Assembly (NCBI GenBank): GCA_902765395.1
Contig: CACWZP010000024.1
Span: forward strand, 1 to 48,489
DNA length: 48,489 nt
Source of the DNA: an uncultured Eubacteriales bacterium
Lineage (GTDB): Bacteria > Bacillota > Clostridia > Christensenellales > Aristaeellaceae
Direction of reading: 5' to 3'
Positions 16,901 through 24,098 of this stretch are shown here, piece by piece. The position numbers and the translations under genes are program-made. The notes beneath the pieces are model-generated. The model worked only from the letters and a program-made list of their open reading frames with translations. It was not told the origin of the DNA and did no database searches. The stretch's first letter is position 1; each line of letters opens with the position of its first letter.

Positions 16901-17213
16901 CGTTGTTGCGATCGTGATGCTCCAGGAAATAGCTGATCTCCCGCTGCACCCAGATGGACTTGGGCGTGTCCGGCGTGCAGACCACGATCAGGAACTGGGT
17001 GTGGTCCAGCGCCTCGTAGATGCTGGCGGACAGGTCGCTGGACACCGGCAGCTCGTCCTGGTCCCGGAACACCCGGCCCAGGCGGCGGCTGTCCCGCCCG
17101 GCGGCCAGCTTGGCCGGAATGCGATAGCGCTCGATCAGCTGGTGCAGCCGCTTGGCGACGGCGATGTCCAGGGGCATGTGCCGATAGCTGATAAAGGCGA
17201 TGTAATCATTCAT
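13908..17213 (-). CDS. TIR domain - transmembrane - beta-propeller protein
   Basis: A 1101-residue protein with a TIR domain at about residues 3-115 (AFISYRH box 1, a FRDQDELP loop, and SIWVQREI). Glu92 occupies the position of the NADase catalytic glutamate (WVxxE, as in SARM1), so NAD+ cleavage or cyclisation is plausible. A basic stretch (about 178-185) is followed by one membrane helix (about 186-207), then a helical region with an ALAALPEG motif (about 225-262). A long beta-propeller-like region of PQQ/WD type runs to the C-terminus. The positive-inside rule puts TIR in the cytoplasm and the propeller outside. AGGAGG lies 9 nt before the ATG. It is the last of three genes on one strand and follows the 180-residue protein by 24 nt. 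Ligand and target are unknown. Confidence 0.88.
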   Translation of the reverse strand: MNDYIAFISYRHMPLDIAVAKRLHQLIERYRIPAKLAAGRDSRRLGRVFRDQDELPVSSDLSASIYEALDHTQFLIVVCTPDTPKSIWVQREISYFLEHHDRNNVLVVLADGRPEDSFPDQLVHIYDADGNVIGNTEPLAANIVGGSTHEVLRKLDDEKLRLFAALIGCSYDSLFQREKRYRARRLAAGLSVVAVAASAFIGMLLVKNGQITARNQELIEQKKRVQLSESTLLTRSAQEALASEDPTSAIRSALAALPEGPEDDRPYYGPAEKVLLDALHVYDFSTTPHAYVAETEVSIQSPVTAFAVDDAGERLFAADDYGDVYAFDPYTGEPLWRSTGDSMAYSALPGSTRLFLTEDGVIDACRSSIACLDQETGKLMWRYGIEISSPAPIVLSKDRTRLAVLNNEYRFADEGDNEGWKEYWIDLLDTRTGKIAQTVPLASVNSDLSYNFSTPIYTKSHGALRDAQFFDHDSKLAGYYFNDDVLYIYVVDLEAGTSRTLQSWEAERYSEPVVGLRVDASGKNLYVIQRCKDNSCAATCTKLDLASGEVVWRKQTPKADRDYYFSSNETSCLLLTWDTLYLSMKDQFYALNTKDGETAAKTGLLDEMVDIYPLEGTPLFCFELKNGYYAMGWSNDYGLYDSRNFNMSFNLGALDRAAPMKHGFIKAVLTGNNIDKVVAGNYEEGFGGIVMVPKDDDHVLRVKSILPYENVTVQESIPFPDNDGYMESGSLPGVMFVDGGALLNGYSYGDDGKVQQCAKLDTQTRELTEIQNYRFDEPGRVFALSDGTGYIWLDYGVAVHHFAFEGNVDTLLAEEKNMEIKALGAVYTMPASNADAAYLADGRLLTAWCDGETLRWWLDTEEQDAVPMPSQKRLATRDSSIVAKLTRASANGLILLSSYGPGVESDTMDSFLAYDTTEGSWTVTEDEQHGSSTRMMSLAQEKPLLAVMDEDRSLRVYDLRAGKLMTTLPLDLPLDYVVDVRFAFGDEYLVLRMDDQQLAIFRLDSGDCVYRGSLEQSYTLDTAISEDRAGHRAYIIDRCSQKGLVLNRQNWNLLANLENVYGFDPERDELYFCTYGDDLTIRQIPDLNALIQTGRKMAGSK

Positions 17214-17237
17214 GGCTCGCGCCTCCTTGCCTGCCGG

Positions 17238-17780
17238 TCAATTCTCGAGTATGTCATAGGTCCGCTCGAACTCCTCCCGGACCACGAAGTTGAACTGGGC
17301 GTCCGTCACCCGGCCGTCCTCCGCCCGCGCAATCTCATAGAACACGATGACGGCGTCCCGGTTCGAGGAGAGCAGCGTGCCCCACAGCCAGGCGGAAAAG
17401 TAGCGCTCGGGATGCTGCCGGTCGATGGTCAGCCGCCCGCTGTCCAGCAGGAAGCGCATGGCGTCGCTGAGGGGCTGTCCCTCCCGCCAGGCCTCCAGGG
17501 GCCGCGGGCGCTGGACATAGCCGCGCTCCGTCAACTCGTGGTTCGCCAGGAAGTACTCGGCGGAGTTGGGGTAGGGGAACCCCTCCCGGTCCACCTTCAC
17601 GTAGCTGCCGGGCTCGGCCAGCTCGCCGCAGCTGTTCACGGCCTCCCGGGAGAACACCTCGTAGCGCCCGTCGTCCAGCCGCTTCAGCGCGCCGGAGGCG
17701 AGCAGCTGCTTCTCCAGCTCCGAGCCGTCGCCCAGGCGGCAGGCGACGACCGGGATGTCCCCTCGTTTCATGACGATCAT
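17238..17780 (-). CDS. conserved-looking protein of unknown function, TIR/RyR operon
   Basis: A 180-residue soluble protein that I cannot assign. It contains a central PGSYVKVDREGFPYPN segment, faintly like PGDY/PGDW-type sensor or ligand-binding modules of bacterial conflict systems (weak inference). A C-terminal region reads AWLWGTLLSSNRDAVIVFYE, suggesting a mixed alpha/beta core. No signal peptide or membrane helix. It starts 10 nt after the RyR-like gene stops, with GAGGAAG upstream of ATG, and ends 24 nt before the TIR gene. Position implies a shared function, perhaps an adaptor or toxin regulator. Confidence 0.75.
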   Translation of the reverse strand: MIVMKRGDIPVVACRLGDGSELEKQLLASGALKRLDDGRYEVFSREAVNSCGELAEPGSYVKVDREGFPYPNSAEYFLANHELTERGYVQRPRPLEAWREGQPLSDAMRFLLDSGRLTIDRQHPERYFSAWLWGTLLSSNRDAVIVFYEIARAEDGRVTDAQFNFVVREEFERTYDILEN

Positions 17781-17790
17781 ACGCGCTTCC

Positions 17791-19902
17791 TCATTTCATG
17801 CCGTCCAGCAGCGCCCGGGAGACGCCGCGGTCGTAGGCCTTGATGTCCTTGACTTTGCCCTCGATGCGGGTGCGGGCCATGGAGATCACGTCCAGGGCGT
17901 CCAGCCCCGCCAGGCTTTCGGGCATGCCGCTTATGCAGCCGGGCAGCCGCTGCGCCGCCGGGGTGTCGTCAACGGCGCACTCCACCAGGCAGGGGTGCAG
18001 CCGCCCGGACACGTTCTTGTAGGCGTAGCCCCGGGGCGCGTCGCCCTCCCTCAGGGCATCGATCACCGCGTCCACCCGCTCAAAGGGCCGGGTGAAGCCC
18101 TGCATCCTCAAAAACGCGTTCCAGCGCCGGTGCTCCAGCCAGGTCAGGCGGTTGACCAGCGCGTCCCGGGCCGTCTCGTCCGCCAGGTCCGCGGCGGTGA
18201 CGCAGAAGCGCTTGTAGGGCAGGTGGAAGCAGCGGCCCACCTCCGACCAGGTGTCGTAGATGCTGTCGCTGGACTGGCTGATGTCGGCAAAGCCGTGGCC
18301 CTCCTGCGCGCCCGCGCCCTCGTCCGCGGCGAGGAACGCCTCGTCCAGGAACACGTTCTCCCAGCTGTATCGCTCGCGGAAGCCGCCGAAGGGAACGATC
18401 TCCGGCGCACCCTCGACGGGCCGGAAGCGGTCGGACAGGATCTGCTGGAGCTCCGTGCTGCGGATCTCCACGGAAAGCGTCGGCGCGGCCTTGCCCGGTC
18501 GGCGCTGCTCCGTGCCGCCGAAGACCAGCGTGCTTCGGATGCCGCTGGCCAGCGCCAGGTTTTGCTGGTCGTCGCCGCCCATGACGAAGAAGTAATCGCA
18601 GTCGCACAGGCGGTATTTTTCCTCGCAGCCGTACATATAGCCCTGCTCCCGGGTCATCAGCTGGCGCAGGTTGGCCTGCTGCAGGTCTGCCTCGATGAAG
18701 GACAGGCCGCAGTAGGGCGCGGCGAAGGCCGCGGGGCCCTCGCCCTCGACGGACATCCGCAGGCATTCCGGGGGATTGTCCCCCCAGGTGCAGCTGTCGA
18801 TGATCTCCGGGCTCAGCCGGTTCAGCCAGGTCTCGTATCCCGGCGCGCCGTCCCCGCTCTGGCAGATCACGCTGATGTACAGCTGGACGCCCGCCAGCTG
18901 CCCGCACCAGAACGCGGTCTTGAACACCTCCCGGGCGAAGGGACTGTCGCCGAAGATGGCCACGCGCAGCTTTTTCCCGGGAGCATAATCGCCCAGGGGC
19001 GTGAACAGCGGCGCGCGCTTCAGCTGGGTGCAGGCGGCCTGGGCGTGGGGGCGGATCACGTTGACGGACACCGTGCCGCCCCGGGGCTCGGCGTCATAGC
19101 GGGCCTTGATGTCCCGCACGCATTCGATGATCTCCGAGTCGTTGGAGAAGAAGAACAGGTTCGCGCCGATCCCGGCGTTCCAGAAGTAGCCCTCCTCGCC
19201 CTTGAGGATGGCGTACAGGTCGGTGAGGTTCTTCTCCTCGTCGAAGTCGTCCTGCCCGCGCATCCGCATCAAAAACAGGGAACACTGCGGGGCACGGCGG
19301 AAATTGATGTGGTGGACGTCCTCGGCCAGGAAGATGCCGCCGATGTCGCTCACGCGCATCAGCAGGTCGTCCTCCGCGCCGTCCACATCCGCGAACACGA
19401 TGGCGATGGGCGATTTCGCGCCGTGGTGGGCAGCGATGTTTTCCGCCAGGGTGACGGAAGCCTCGTTGATCTCGGAGAATATGTAGGCCGGACGCCGCCG
19501 CCGGAACCACAGCTTGATGGACGGGGAAACGCCCGCCAGCACGTCGTACACGATGGCGCCGCCGGTGATGGGCGCGGTGCTGTAGAGTATGGCCAGGTAG
19601 ATCAGCAGCAGCAGCGAGCCGACGCCGCCGCCCAGCGCGGGGTACACCTCGTTCAGCATGCCGTAATCGGCATCCATGCTGAAGGCCTGCATGACCTCCA
19701 GGAAGAAGGAGGGGGAGAGCTGGTCGATGCCGCAGGCGGACAGGCCGAACCGGGCCATCAGTATGGCCACGATGACGGCGACGGTCAGCGTCAGCAGCCG
19801 CTGGGTCAGCTTCTGCGTGTGCCGCGCGATGATGAACCGCGCGATACCTGCGGCATAGGCGATGAAGGACAGTGAGAAAAACAGGATACCCGTCGCGCGC
19901 AT
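17791..19902 (-). CDS. membrane protein with Rossmann-like (TrkA-N type) and RyR-like domains
   Basis: A 703-residue protein from the ATG at 19902, chosen because GGGAAAGGAAAG lies about 8 nt upstream; a TTG at 19947 would add 15 residues. Membrane helices lie at about 4-26, 36-54 and 94-118. A nucleotide-binding-like Rossmann segment follows (SPIAIVFADVDGAEDDLL, about 164-181), then a second beta-alpha unit (LRVAIFGDSPFAREVF, about 312-327). Near the C-terminus a RyR-like module shows LTWLEHRRWNAF (586-597) and LHPCLVE (635-641), the EHRRW...HPxL pattern of bacterial RyR domains. RyR-type domains are suspected nucleotide or nucleotide-derivative sensors. It begins the operon with the TIR protein, so it may sense or answer a TIR product such as an ADP-ribose species. 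Confidence 0.75.
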   Translation of the reverse strand: MRATGILFFSLSFIAYAAGIARFIIARHTQKLTQRLLTLTVAVIVAILMARFGLSACGIDQLSPSFFLEVMQAFSMDADYGMLNEVYPALGGGVGSLLLLIYLAILYSTAPITGGAIVYDVLAGVSPSIKLWFRRRRPAYIFSEINEASVTLAENIAAHHGAKSPIAIVFADVDGAEDDLLMRVSDIGGIFLAEDVHHINFRRAPQCSLFLMRMRGQDDFDEEKNLTDLYAILKGEEGYFWNAGIGANLFFFSNDSEIIECVRDIKARYDAEPRGGTVSVNVIRPHAQAACTQLKRAPLFTPLGDYAPGKKLRVAIFGDSPFAREVFKTAFWCGQLAGVQLYISVICQSGDGAPGYETWLNRLSPEIIDSCTWGDNPPECLRMSVEGEGPAAFAAPYCGLSFIEADLQQANLRQLMTREQGYMYGCEEKYRLCDCDYFFVMGGDDQQNLALASGIRSTLVFGGTEQRRPGKAAPTLSVEIRSTELQQILSDRFRPVEGAPEIVPFGGFRERYSWENVFLDEAFLAADEGAGAQEGHGFADISQSSDSIYDTWSEVGRCFHLPYKRFCVTAADLADETARDALVNRLTWLEHRRWNAFLRMQGFTRPFERVDAVIDALREGDAPRGYAYKNVSGRLHPCLVECAVDDTPAAQRLPGCISGMPESLAGLDALDVISMARTRIEGKVKDIKAYDRGVSRALLDGMK

Positions 19903-19956
19903 AGGCCACTTTCCTTTCCCGGGGAGCGTCCGGGCGCTCCGCTTCAATCACTTACC

Positions 19957-19985
19957 AGTATACCATATCGCAGCCTGAATGAAAA
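19957..19985 (-). promoter_or_regulatory. promoter of the RyR-TIR operon
   Basis: On the minus strand TTTTCA (19985-19980), a 17-nt spacer and TATACT (19962-19957). The start site would be near 19950, just before a GC-rich inverted repeat (GAGCG...CGCTC, 19924-19939) in the short leader. Confidence 0.6.
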
Positions 19986-20110
19986 GCGGCAAAGGCGCTG
20001 ATTTTCGGCACAAATCGCGGGCGGAAGGCGGCTTCAAGCGGGGGCGAGGCGTCGGCGGGCTCGTTCGCGGCGAAGCTTAAAATGTTTTGCGTAGAATCGA
20101 CATTTCTGTA

Positions 20111-20139
20111 TTGCGAAAACGTTTAACCTGTGTTAAAAT
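20111..20139 (+). promoter_or_regulatory. promoter of the TIM-barrel protein gene
   Basis: TTGCGA (20111-20116), 17-nt spacer, TAAAAT (20134-20139). It diverges from the RyR-TIR promoter about 130 bp away. Confidence 0.6.
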
Positions 20140-20184
20140 GTGCGCAAGCGGCAGCGGCAAGCTGCCCCGAAAGGAGCGTCCACC

Positions 20185-21930
20185 ATGGGCAACTATCGCA
20201 ATTTCAAGCTGACCACTTATTTCATCGCCCACGCCACCGCCCACATCACCCGGGACGAGCTGGAAAAGCAGCTGGCCTTCATGGAGAAGCACATGCGGCT
20301 GGACAAGGTGTACCTGGAGCCCTTCCGGGGCGAACTGGCCTCCGCCGAGCAGGTGGAGATGTGCCGCGAGGTGTTTAAGGCGCACGGCGTGGAGGTGGCC
20401 GGCGGCCTGACCACCGTCATCCCCACCCCCGAAGGCGACGCGCCCAAGGCCCGCCTGTTCAACACCTTCTGCTATAACGATGAGAAGATGCGCGCGCGGC
20501 TGAAGGAGGTCTGCGCGTTCATCGGCGGCCGCTTCGACGAGTTCATCATCGACGATTTTTTCTTCACCGGCTGCGCCTGCCCGGACTGCTGCCGGGCGAA
20601 GGACGCCTTCAACCGGGAACACGGCATTGCCGACGGCAGCTGGCAGGCCTACCGGCTGGACCTGATGCGCCGGGTGAGCGAGGAACTGGTCATCGGCCCC
20701 GCCAAGGCCGCCAACCCGAAGTGCAAAATCATCATCAAGTATCCCAACTGGGCCGAGAGCTACCAGGAGACGGGCTACAACCCCGCCCAGCAGCGCAGAC
20801 TGTTCGACGGCCTGTACACCGGCACCGAGACCCGCGACCCCATCGTCACCGACCAGCACCTGCCCCGGTATCTCAGCTATTCGCTGATGACCTACTTCGA
20901 GGCCATGTGGCCCGGCCACAACGGCGGCGGCTGGTTCGACACCTTCGACATGCATATCACCGAGCACTACCTGGAGCAGGCGTATCTCACGGCCTTCTCA
21001 AAGCCGAAGGAGCTGATGATGTTCTGTTTCCAGAGCATGTATGACAACATGTACACCGCCGCGCTGGGCTTCCAGCTGGACAAGCTGGACGCGGTGCTGG
21101 ACCACGCGGGCAGTCCCGTGGGCATCGTCTGCTACCTGCCGGACGACAGCCAGGGCGAGGACAACGTGCAGGACTTCCTGGGCATGGCGGGCCTGCCCAT
21201 CGTCTGCACGCCCTGGTTCCCGGAGGACGCCGAGAATATCCTGCTCACCCGGGCGGCCGCCTGCGACCCGGACATCGTGGAAAAGCTGGAGCGCTGGCTG
21301 ACAAACAAGGGCGGCAATGCCATGGTCACCACCGGCTTCATCGAGGCCACCGAGGGCCGCGGCATCCATGCTCTCACCTCCATTCGGCTGCGCGGCCGGA
21401 AGATCAGCGCGCGGCACTACCGCGTGGAGCAGGCGAACCGTCGGCTGTGCCTGTACGCCACCGGCGACCGGCCCATCACCCTCCCCGTGGCGGAGTTCCG
21501 CAACAACGCCACCTGGGCGGTGGTCAAGGCGGTGCACGGCGAGGAGAGCTACGGCATCCTGCTGCGGGATCACTACGGCAAGGGCACGCTGTGGACGCTG
21601 GCCGTGCCGGACGCCTTCCCGGACATCTACCACATTCCCGCCGAGGCCCTGGGCCGCATTCGCCAGGCCATGCCGGTGAACGGGCTATGGATGGAGTGCC
21701 CCTCGGGCGTGAGCCTGTTTGCCTACGACAACGACAGCTTCATCGTCTATCCCTACGTGATGAGCACCACCCAGTTCCGGCTGGTGAAGGTGCACGCAGC
21801 GGGCGCGAAGGCGCTGGTCAACCCCGTCACCGGGCAGCGGCTGGAGCCGCTGTACACCGACGGCGACGAGGCCGTGTTCGAGCTGGCGCCCAAGTCCGGC
21901 GAATACGCGCTGTACCGGATAGAAAGATAA
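20185..21930 (+). CDS. putative glycoside hydrolase-like TIM-barrel protein
   Basis: A 581-residue cytoplasmic protein (no signal peptide) with an N-terminal TIM-barrel-like region. Features are YLEPFRG, then FDEFIIDDFFFTGCACPDCC with Asp123-Asp124 and a CxCxxCC cluster (130-136), then KIIIKYPNW, then TYFEAMWPGHNGG. The C-terminal part is beta-rich, as in accessory domains of family GH-A-like enzymes. Homologues in gut bacteria are, as I recall, mostly annotated hypothetical or as putative glycosidases. No catalytic pair can be assigned, and the DD and EAMW residues are candidates. GAAAGGAG lies 9 nt before the ATG; an upstream GTG at 20140 lacks a ribosome site. Monocistronic between a promoter and a terminator. 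Confidence 0.6.
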   Translation: MGNYRNFKLTTYFIAHATAHITRDELEKQLAFMEKHMRLDKVYLEPFRGELASAEQVEMCREVFKAHGVEVAGGLTTVIPTPEGDAPKARLFNTFCYNDEKMRARLKEVCAFIGGRFDEFIIDDFFFTGCACPDCCRAKDAFNREHGIADGSWQAYRLDLMRRVSEELVIGPAKAANPKCKIIIKYPNWAESYQETGYNPAQQRRLFDGLYTGTETRDPIVTDQHLPRYLSYSLMTYFEAMWPGHNGGGWFDTFDMHITEHYLEQAYLTAFSKPKELMMFCFQSMYDNMYTAALGFQLDKLDAVLDHAGSPVGIVCYLPDDSQGEDNVQDFLGMAGLPIVCTPWFPEDAENILLTRAAACDPDIVEKLERWLTNKGGNAMVTTGFIEATEGRGIHALTSIRLRGRKISARHYRVEQANRRLCLYATGDRPITLPVAEFRNNATWAVVKAVHGEESYGILLRDHYGKGTLWTLAVPDAFPDIYHIPAEALGRIRQAMPVNGLWMECPSGVSLFAYDNDSFIVYPYVMSTTQFRLVKVHAAGAKALVNPVTGQRLEPLYTDGDEAVFELAPKSGEYALYRIER

Positions 21931-21946
21931 GTTATCTACATTTAAC

Positions 21947-21974
21947 AAAAACCTTGACTACAGTCAAGGTTTTT
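21947..21974 (+). terminator. Rho-independent terminator
   Basis: AAAAACCTTGAC (21947-21958) pairs with GTCAAGGTTTTT (21963-21974) around TACA. The A-rich and T-rich arms permit use in both directions. A TATAAT at 21990-21995 downstream could drive sufC, but no good -35 is spaced for it. Confidence 0.85.
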
Positions 21975-22056
21975 ATTATGTATATGGGTTATAATAAAAA
22001 AGGCCTATGGCCAAATCCATATGCGACGGCACATTGCCGATGAAAGAGGTATACAC

Positions 22057-22785
22057 ATGCTGGAACTGAAACACATCTCCTTTGACGTGGAGGACGGCGG
22101 CCAGGACCGCGAGATCATCCGCGACGTCAGCCTGACCATCCCGGATGGCCGCCTGGTGGTGGTCACGGGGCCCAACGGCGGCGGCAAGTCCACGCTGGCG
22201 CGGCTCATCATGGGCATCGAGAAGCCCACCTCCGGCACCATCGCCCTGAACGGCGAGGACATCACGAATCTCTCCATCACCGAGCGCGCCCGCCGGGGCA
22301 TCGGCTTCGCCTTCCAGCAGCCGGTGCGCTTCAAGGGGCTCACGGTGCTGGATCTGCTGCGGCTGGCCGCGGGCAGGGAGCTGAACCCCGCCGAGGCCTG
22401 CGAGTACCTGGCCGCGGTGGGCCTTTGCGCCCGGGACTACATCAACCGCGAGGTGAACGCCAGCCTGTCCGGCGGCGAGCTGAAGCGGGTGGAGATCGCC
22501 ACCGTGCTGGCGCGGGGCACGGCCCTGTCCGTGTTCGACGAGCCGGAGGCCGGCATCGACCTGTGGTCCTTCCAGAACCTGATCGAGGTGTTCGAGGGCA
22601 TGCGCAAGAACATTAGCGACAGCGCCATTATGATCATCTCCCACCAGGAGCGCATCCTGAACATCGCGGACGAGATTGTGGTGCTGGCGGACGGCCAGGT
22701 GGAGAAGCAGGGCCCGAAGGACGAGATCCTGCCCGGACTGATCGGCACGGCCGCCGCGGTGGCCGCCTGCCGCAAGGCGATATGA
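22057..22785 (+). CDS. sufC: Fe-S cluster assembly ATPase SufC (SmsC-like)
   Basis: A 242-residue ABC ATPase of the SufC type. Walker A is GPNGGGKST (38-46), signature LSGGELKR (137-144), Walker B VFDEPEAG (159-166), and the switch His is 196 in ISHQER. The EAGID Walker B continuation and lack of any membrane partner are typical for SufC. It powers cluster assembly on a SufB-type scaffold, encoded 13 bp downstream. No sufS, sufU or sufD is adjacent, so this resembles the minimal two-gene SMS arrangement found in anaerobes and archaea. The ATG at 22057 has GAAAGAGG 8 nt upstream. Confidence 0.92.
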   Translation: MLELKHISFDVEDGGQDREIIRDVSLTIPDGRLVVVTGPNGGGKSTLARLIMGIEKPTSGTIALNGEDITNLSITERARRGIGFAFQQPVRFKGLTVLDLLRLAAGRELNPAEACEYLAAVGLCARDYINREVNASLSGGELKRVEIATVLARGTALSVFDEPEAGIDLWSFQNLIEVFEGMRKNISDSAIMIISHQERILNIADEIVVLADGQVEKQGPKDEILPGLIGTAAAVAACRKAI

Positions 22786-22798
22786 GGAGGTGGACGCA

Positions 22799-23725
22799 AT
22801 GAAGGAACTGGACAGCATCCAGAAGCGGCTCCTGGAGGAGATCGCCGATCTGCACGCCATCCCCGAGGGCGCCTACAACATCCGCAGCAACAGTGAATCC
22901 GCCGGCCGGCGCTCCACCGCCAACATCGAGATCACGCCCAAGACGGACGTGGCGGGCCTGGACATCCGCATCAAGGCGGGCACCCGGCGCGAGAGCGTGC
23001 ACATCCCCGTGGTGATGACCCAGAGCGGCCTGAAGGAACAGGTCTACAACGACTTTTACATCGGCGAGGGCGCGGACGTGGTCATCATCGCCGGCTGCGG
23101 CATCGACAACTGCGGCATGGCCGACAGCGAGCACGACGGCATCCACCGCTTCTATGTGGGCAAGAACGCCAGGGTCAAGTACATCGAAAAGCACTATGGC
23201 TCCGGCGACGGCGCGGGCAAGCGCATCCTGAACCCCGGCACCGAGGTGTACCAGGAGGAGGGCAGCACCGTGGAGATGGAGATGGCCCAGATCAAGGGCG
23301 TGGACGATACCGAGCGCACCACCACCGCCGAGCTGGCCGCCGGGGCCAAGCTGGTGGTCCGCGAGCGGCTGATGACCCACGGCAATCAGCGGGCGATCAG
23401 CACCTATGTGGTGAACCTGAACGGCGCGGGCTCCAGCGCCGACGTGGTCTCCCGCAGCGTGGCCCGGGACAATTCCTACCAGCGCTTCGACGCCAAGATC
23501 ATCGGCAACGCCCCCTGCAACGGCCACACCGAGTGCGACTCCATCATCATGGACAACGGCCGCATACTGGCCGTGCCCGGGCTGGAGGCCAACGACGTGG
23601 ACGCGGCGCTGCTGCACGAGGCCGCCATCGGCAAGATCGCCGGGGAACAGCTCACCAAGCTGATGACCCTGGGGCTCACCGAGCAGGAGGCCGAGGAGCA
23701 GATCATCAGCGGGTTTTTGAAATAG
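22799..23725 (+). CDS. sufB: SufB/SufD-family Fe-S scaffold (SmsB-like)
   Basis: A 308-residue SufBD-core protein, shorter than the roughly 460-residue SufB of full SUF systems. The right-handed beta-helix core is recognisable from YNDFYIGEGADVVIIAGCGI, then RTTTAELAAGAKL, then NGHTECDSIIMDNGRI, followed by the C-terminal LEANDVDAALLHEAAIGKI helix typical of SufB/D. It provides the scaffold on which SufC drives Fe-S cluster assembly. GAGGAGG is 8 nt before the ATG at 22799. The absence of SufD and of a cysteine desulfurase nearby supports a minimal SMS system. Confidence 0.9.
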   Translation: MKELDSIQKRLLEEIADLHAIPEGAYNIRSNSESAGRRSTANIEITPKTDVAGLDIRIKAGTRRESVHIPVVMTQSGLKEQVYNDFYIGEGADVVIIAGCGIDNCGMADSEHDGIHRFYVGKNARVKYIEKHYGSGDGAGKRILNPGTEVYQEEGSTVEMEMAQIKGVDDTERTTTAELAAGAKLVVRERLMTHGNQRAISTYVVNLNGAGSSADVVSRSVARDNSYQRFDAKIIGNAPCNGHTECDSIIMDNGRILAVPGLEANDVDAALLHEAAIGKIAGEQLTKLMTLGLTEQEAEEQIISGFLK

Positions 23726-23732
23726 GGAACAG

Positions 23733-23971
23733 GGAGTAGGGATAGCGGCTGCCGCGCGGCTTGAACCAGTCAGCCTGCAGGGGCGGCGTTTCGGCGGAAG
23801 GTCCGCCCCCGCCAAAGCCTCCCCATCGCAATGGGGAGGTGGCCGCAGGCCGGCGGGGCGCTCATTGCGGCCGAGTGAGGCGCCGGCAGTCACCCAAGAC
23901 ACGCAGATCCTTTGCCTTGTTCAGAATGACGGCGTTTCACACGACTGTCATCCTGAGCGGAGCGAAGGATC
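23733..23971 (+). repeat. cluster of dispersed intergenic repeats downstream of sufB
   Basis: The gene-free stretch 23726-24098 holds several repeat types in series. The first is GAGTAGGGATAGCGGCTG followed by CCGCGCGGCTTG (23733 on), shared with 26571 on. The second is a GGGGCGG...CCGCCCC palindrome (23780-23810). The third is CAAAGCCTCCCCA...TGGGGAGG (23813-23864), related to 32491, 40728 and, reversed, 41341. The fourth is a palindromic unit GATCCTTTG...CAGAATGAC...GTCATCCTGAGCGG.GAAGGATC (23906-23971), related to 30390-30486. Nothing here looks coding. Confidence 0.7.
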
Positions 23972-23978
23972 TGTTCGT

Positions 23979-24007
23979 TTGTCTTTCCGCCTGCATTATG
24001 CTATAAT
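23979..24007 (+). promoter_or_regulatory. promoter of the large secreted protein gene
   Basis: TTGTCT (23979-23984), 17-nt spacer, and an extended -10 TGC-TATAAT (23999-24007). It directly follows the end of a dispersed repeat at 23971, so repeat insertion has approached but not destroyed the promoter. Confidence 0.7.
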
Positions 24008-24098
24008 ACCCAAAGAATTAACATTTCGCCTTCCATCACGGGCGGATCGGAAACGTCTATATAGTGGATGGCATACTCTTCTCTCGAGGTGACGCGAT

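Noticed and set aside
13893-19875. Long plus-strand open frames opposite the RyR-TIR operon
   Set aside because: The minus-strand genes have clear TIR, membrane and Rossmann features and ribosome sites. The plus-strand products are low complexity.
21990-21995. TATAAT upstream of sufC as a full promoter
   Set aside because: No -35 at a usable distance; the only TTGACT lies in the terminator hairpin 30 bp upstream.
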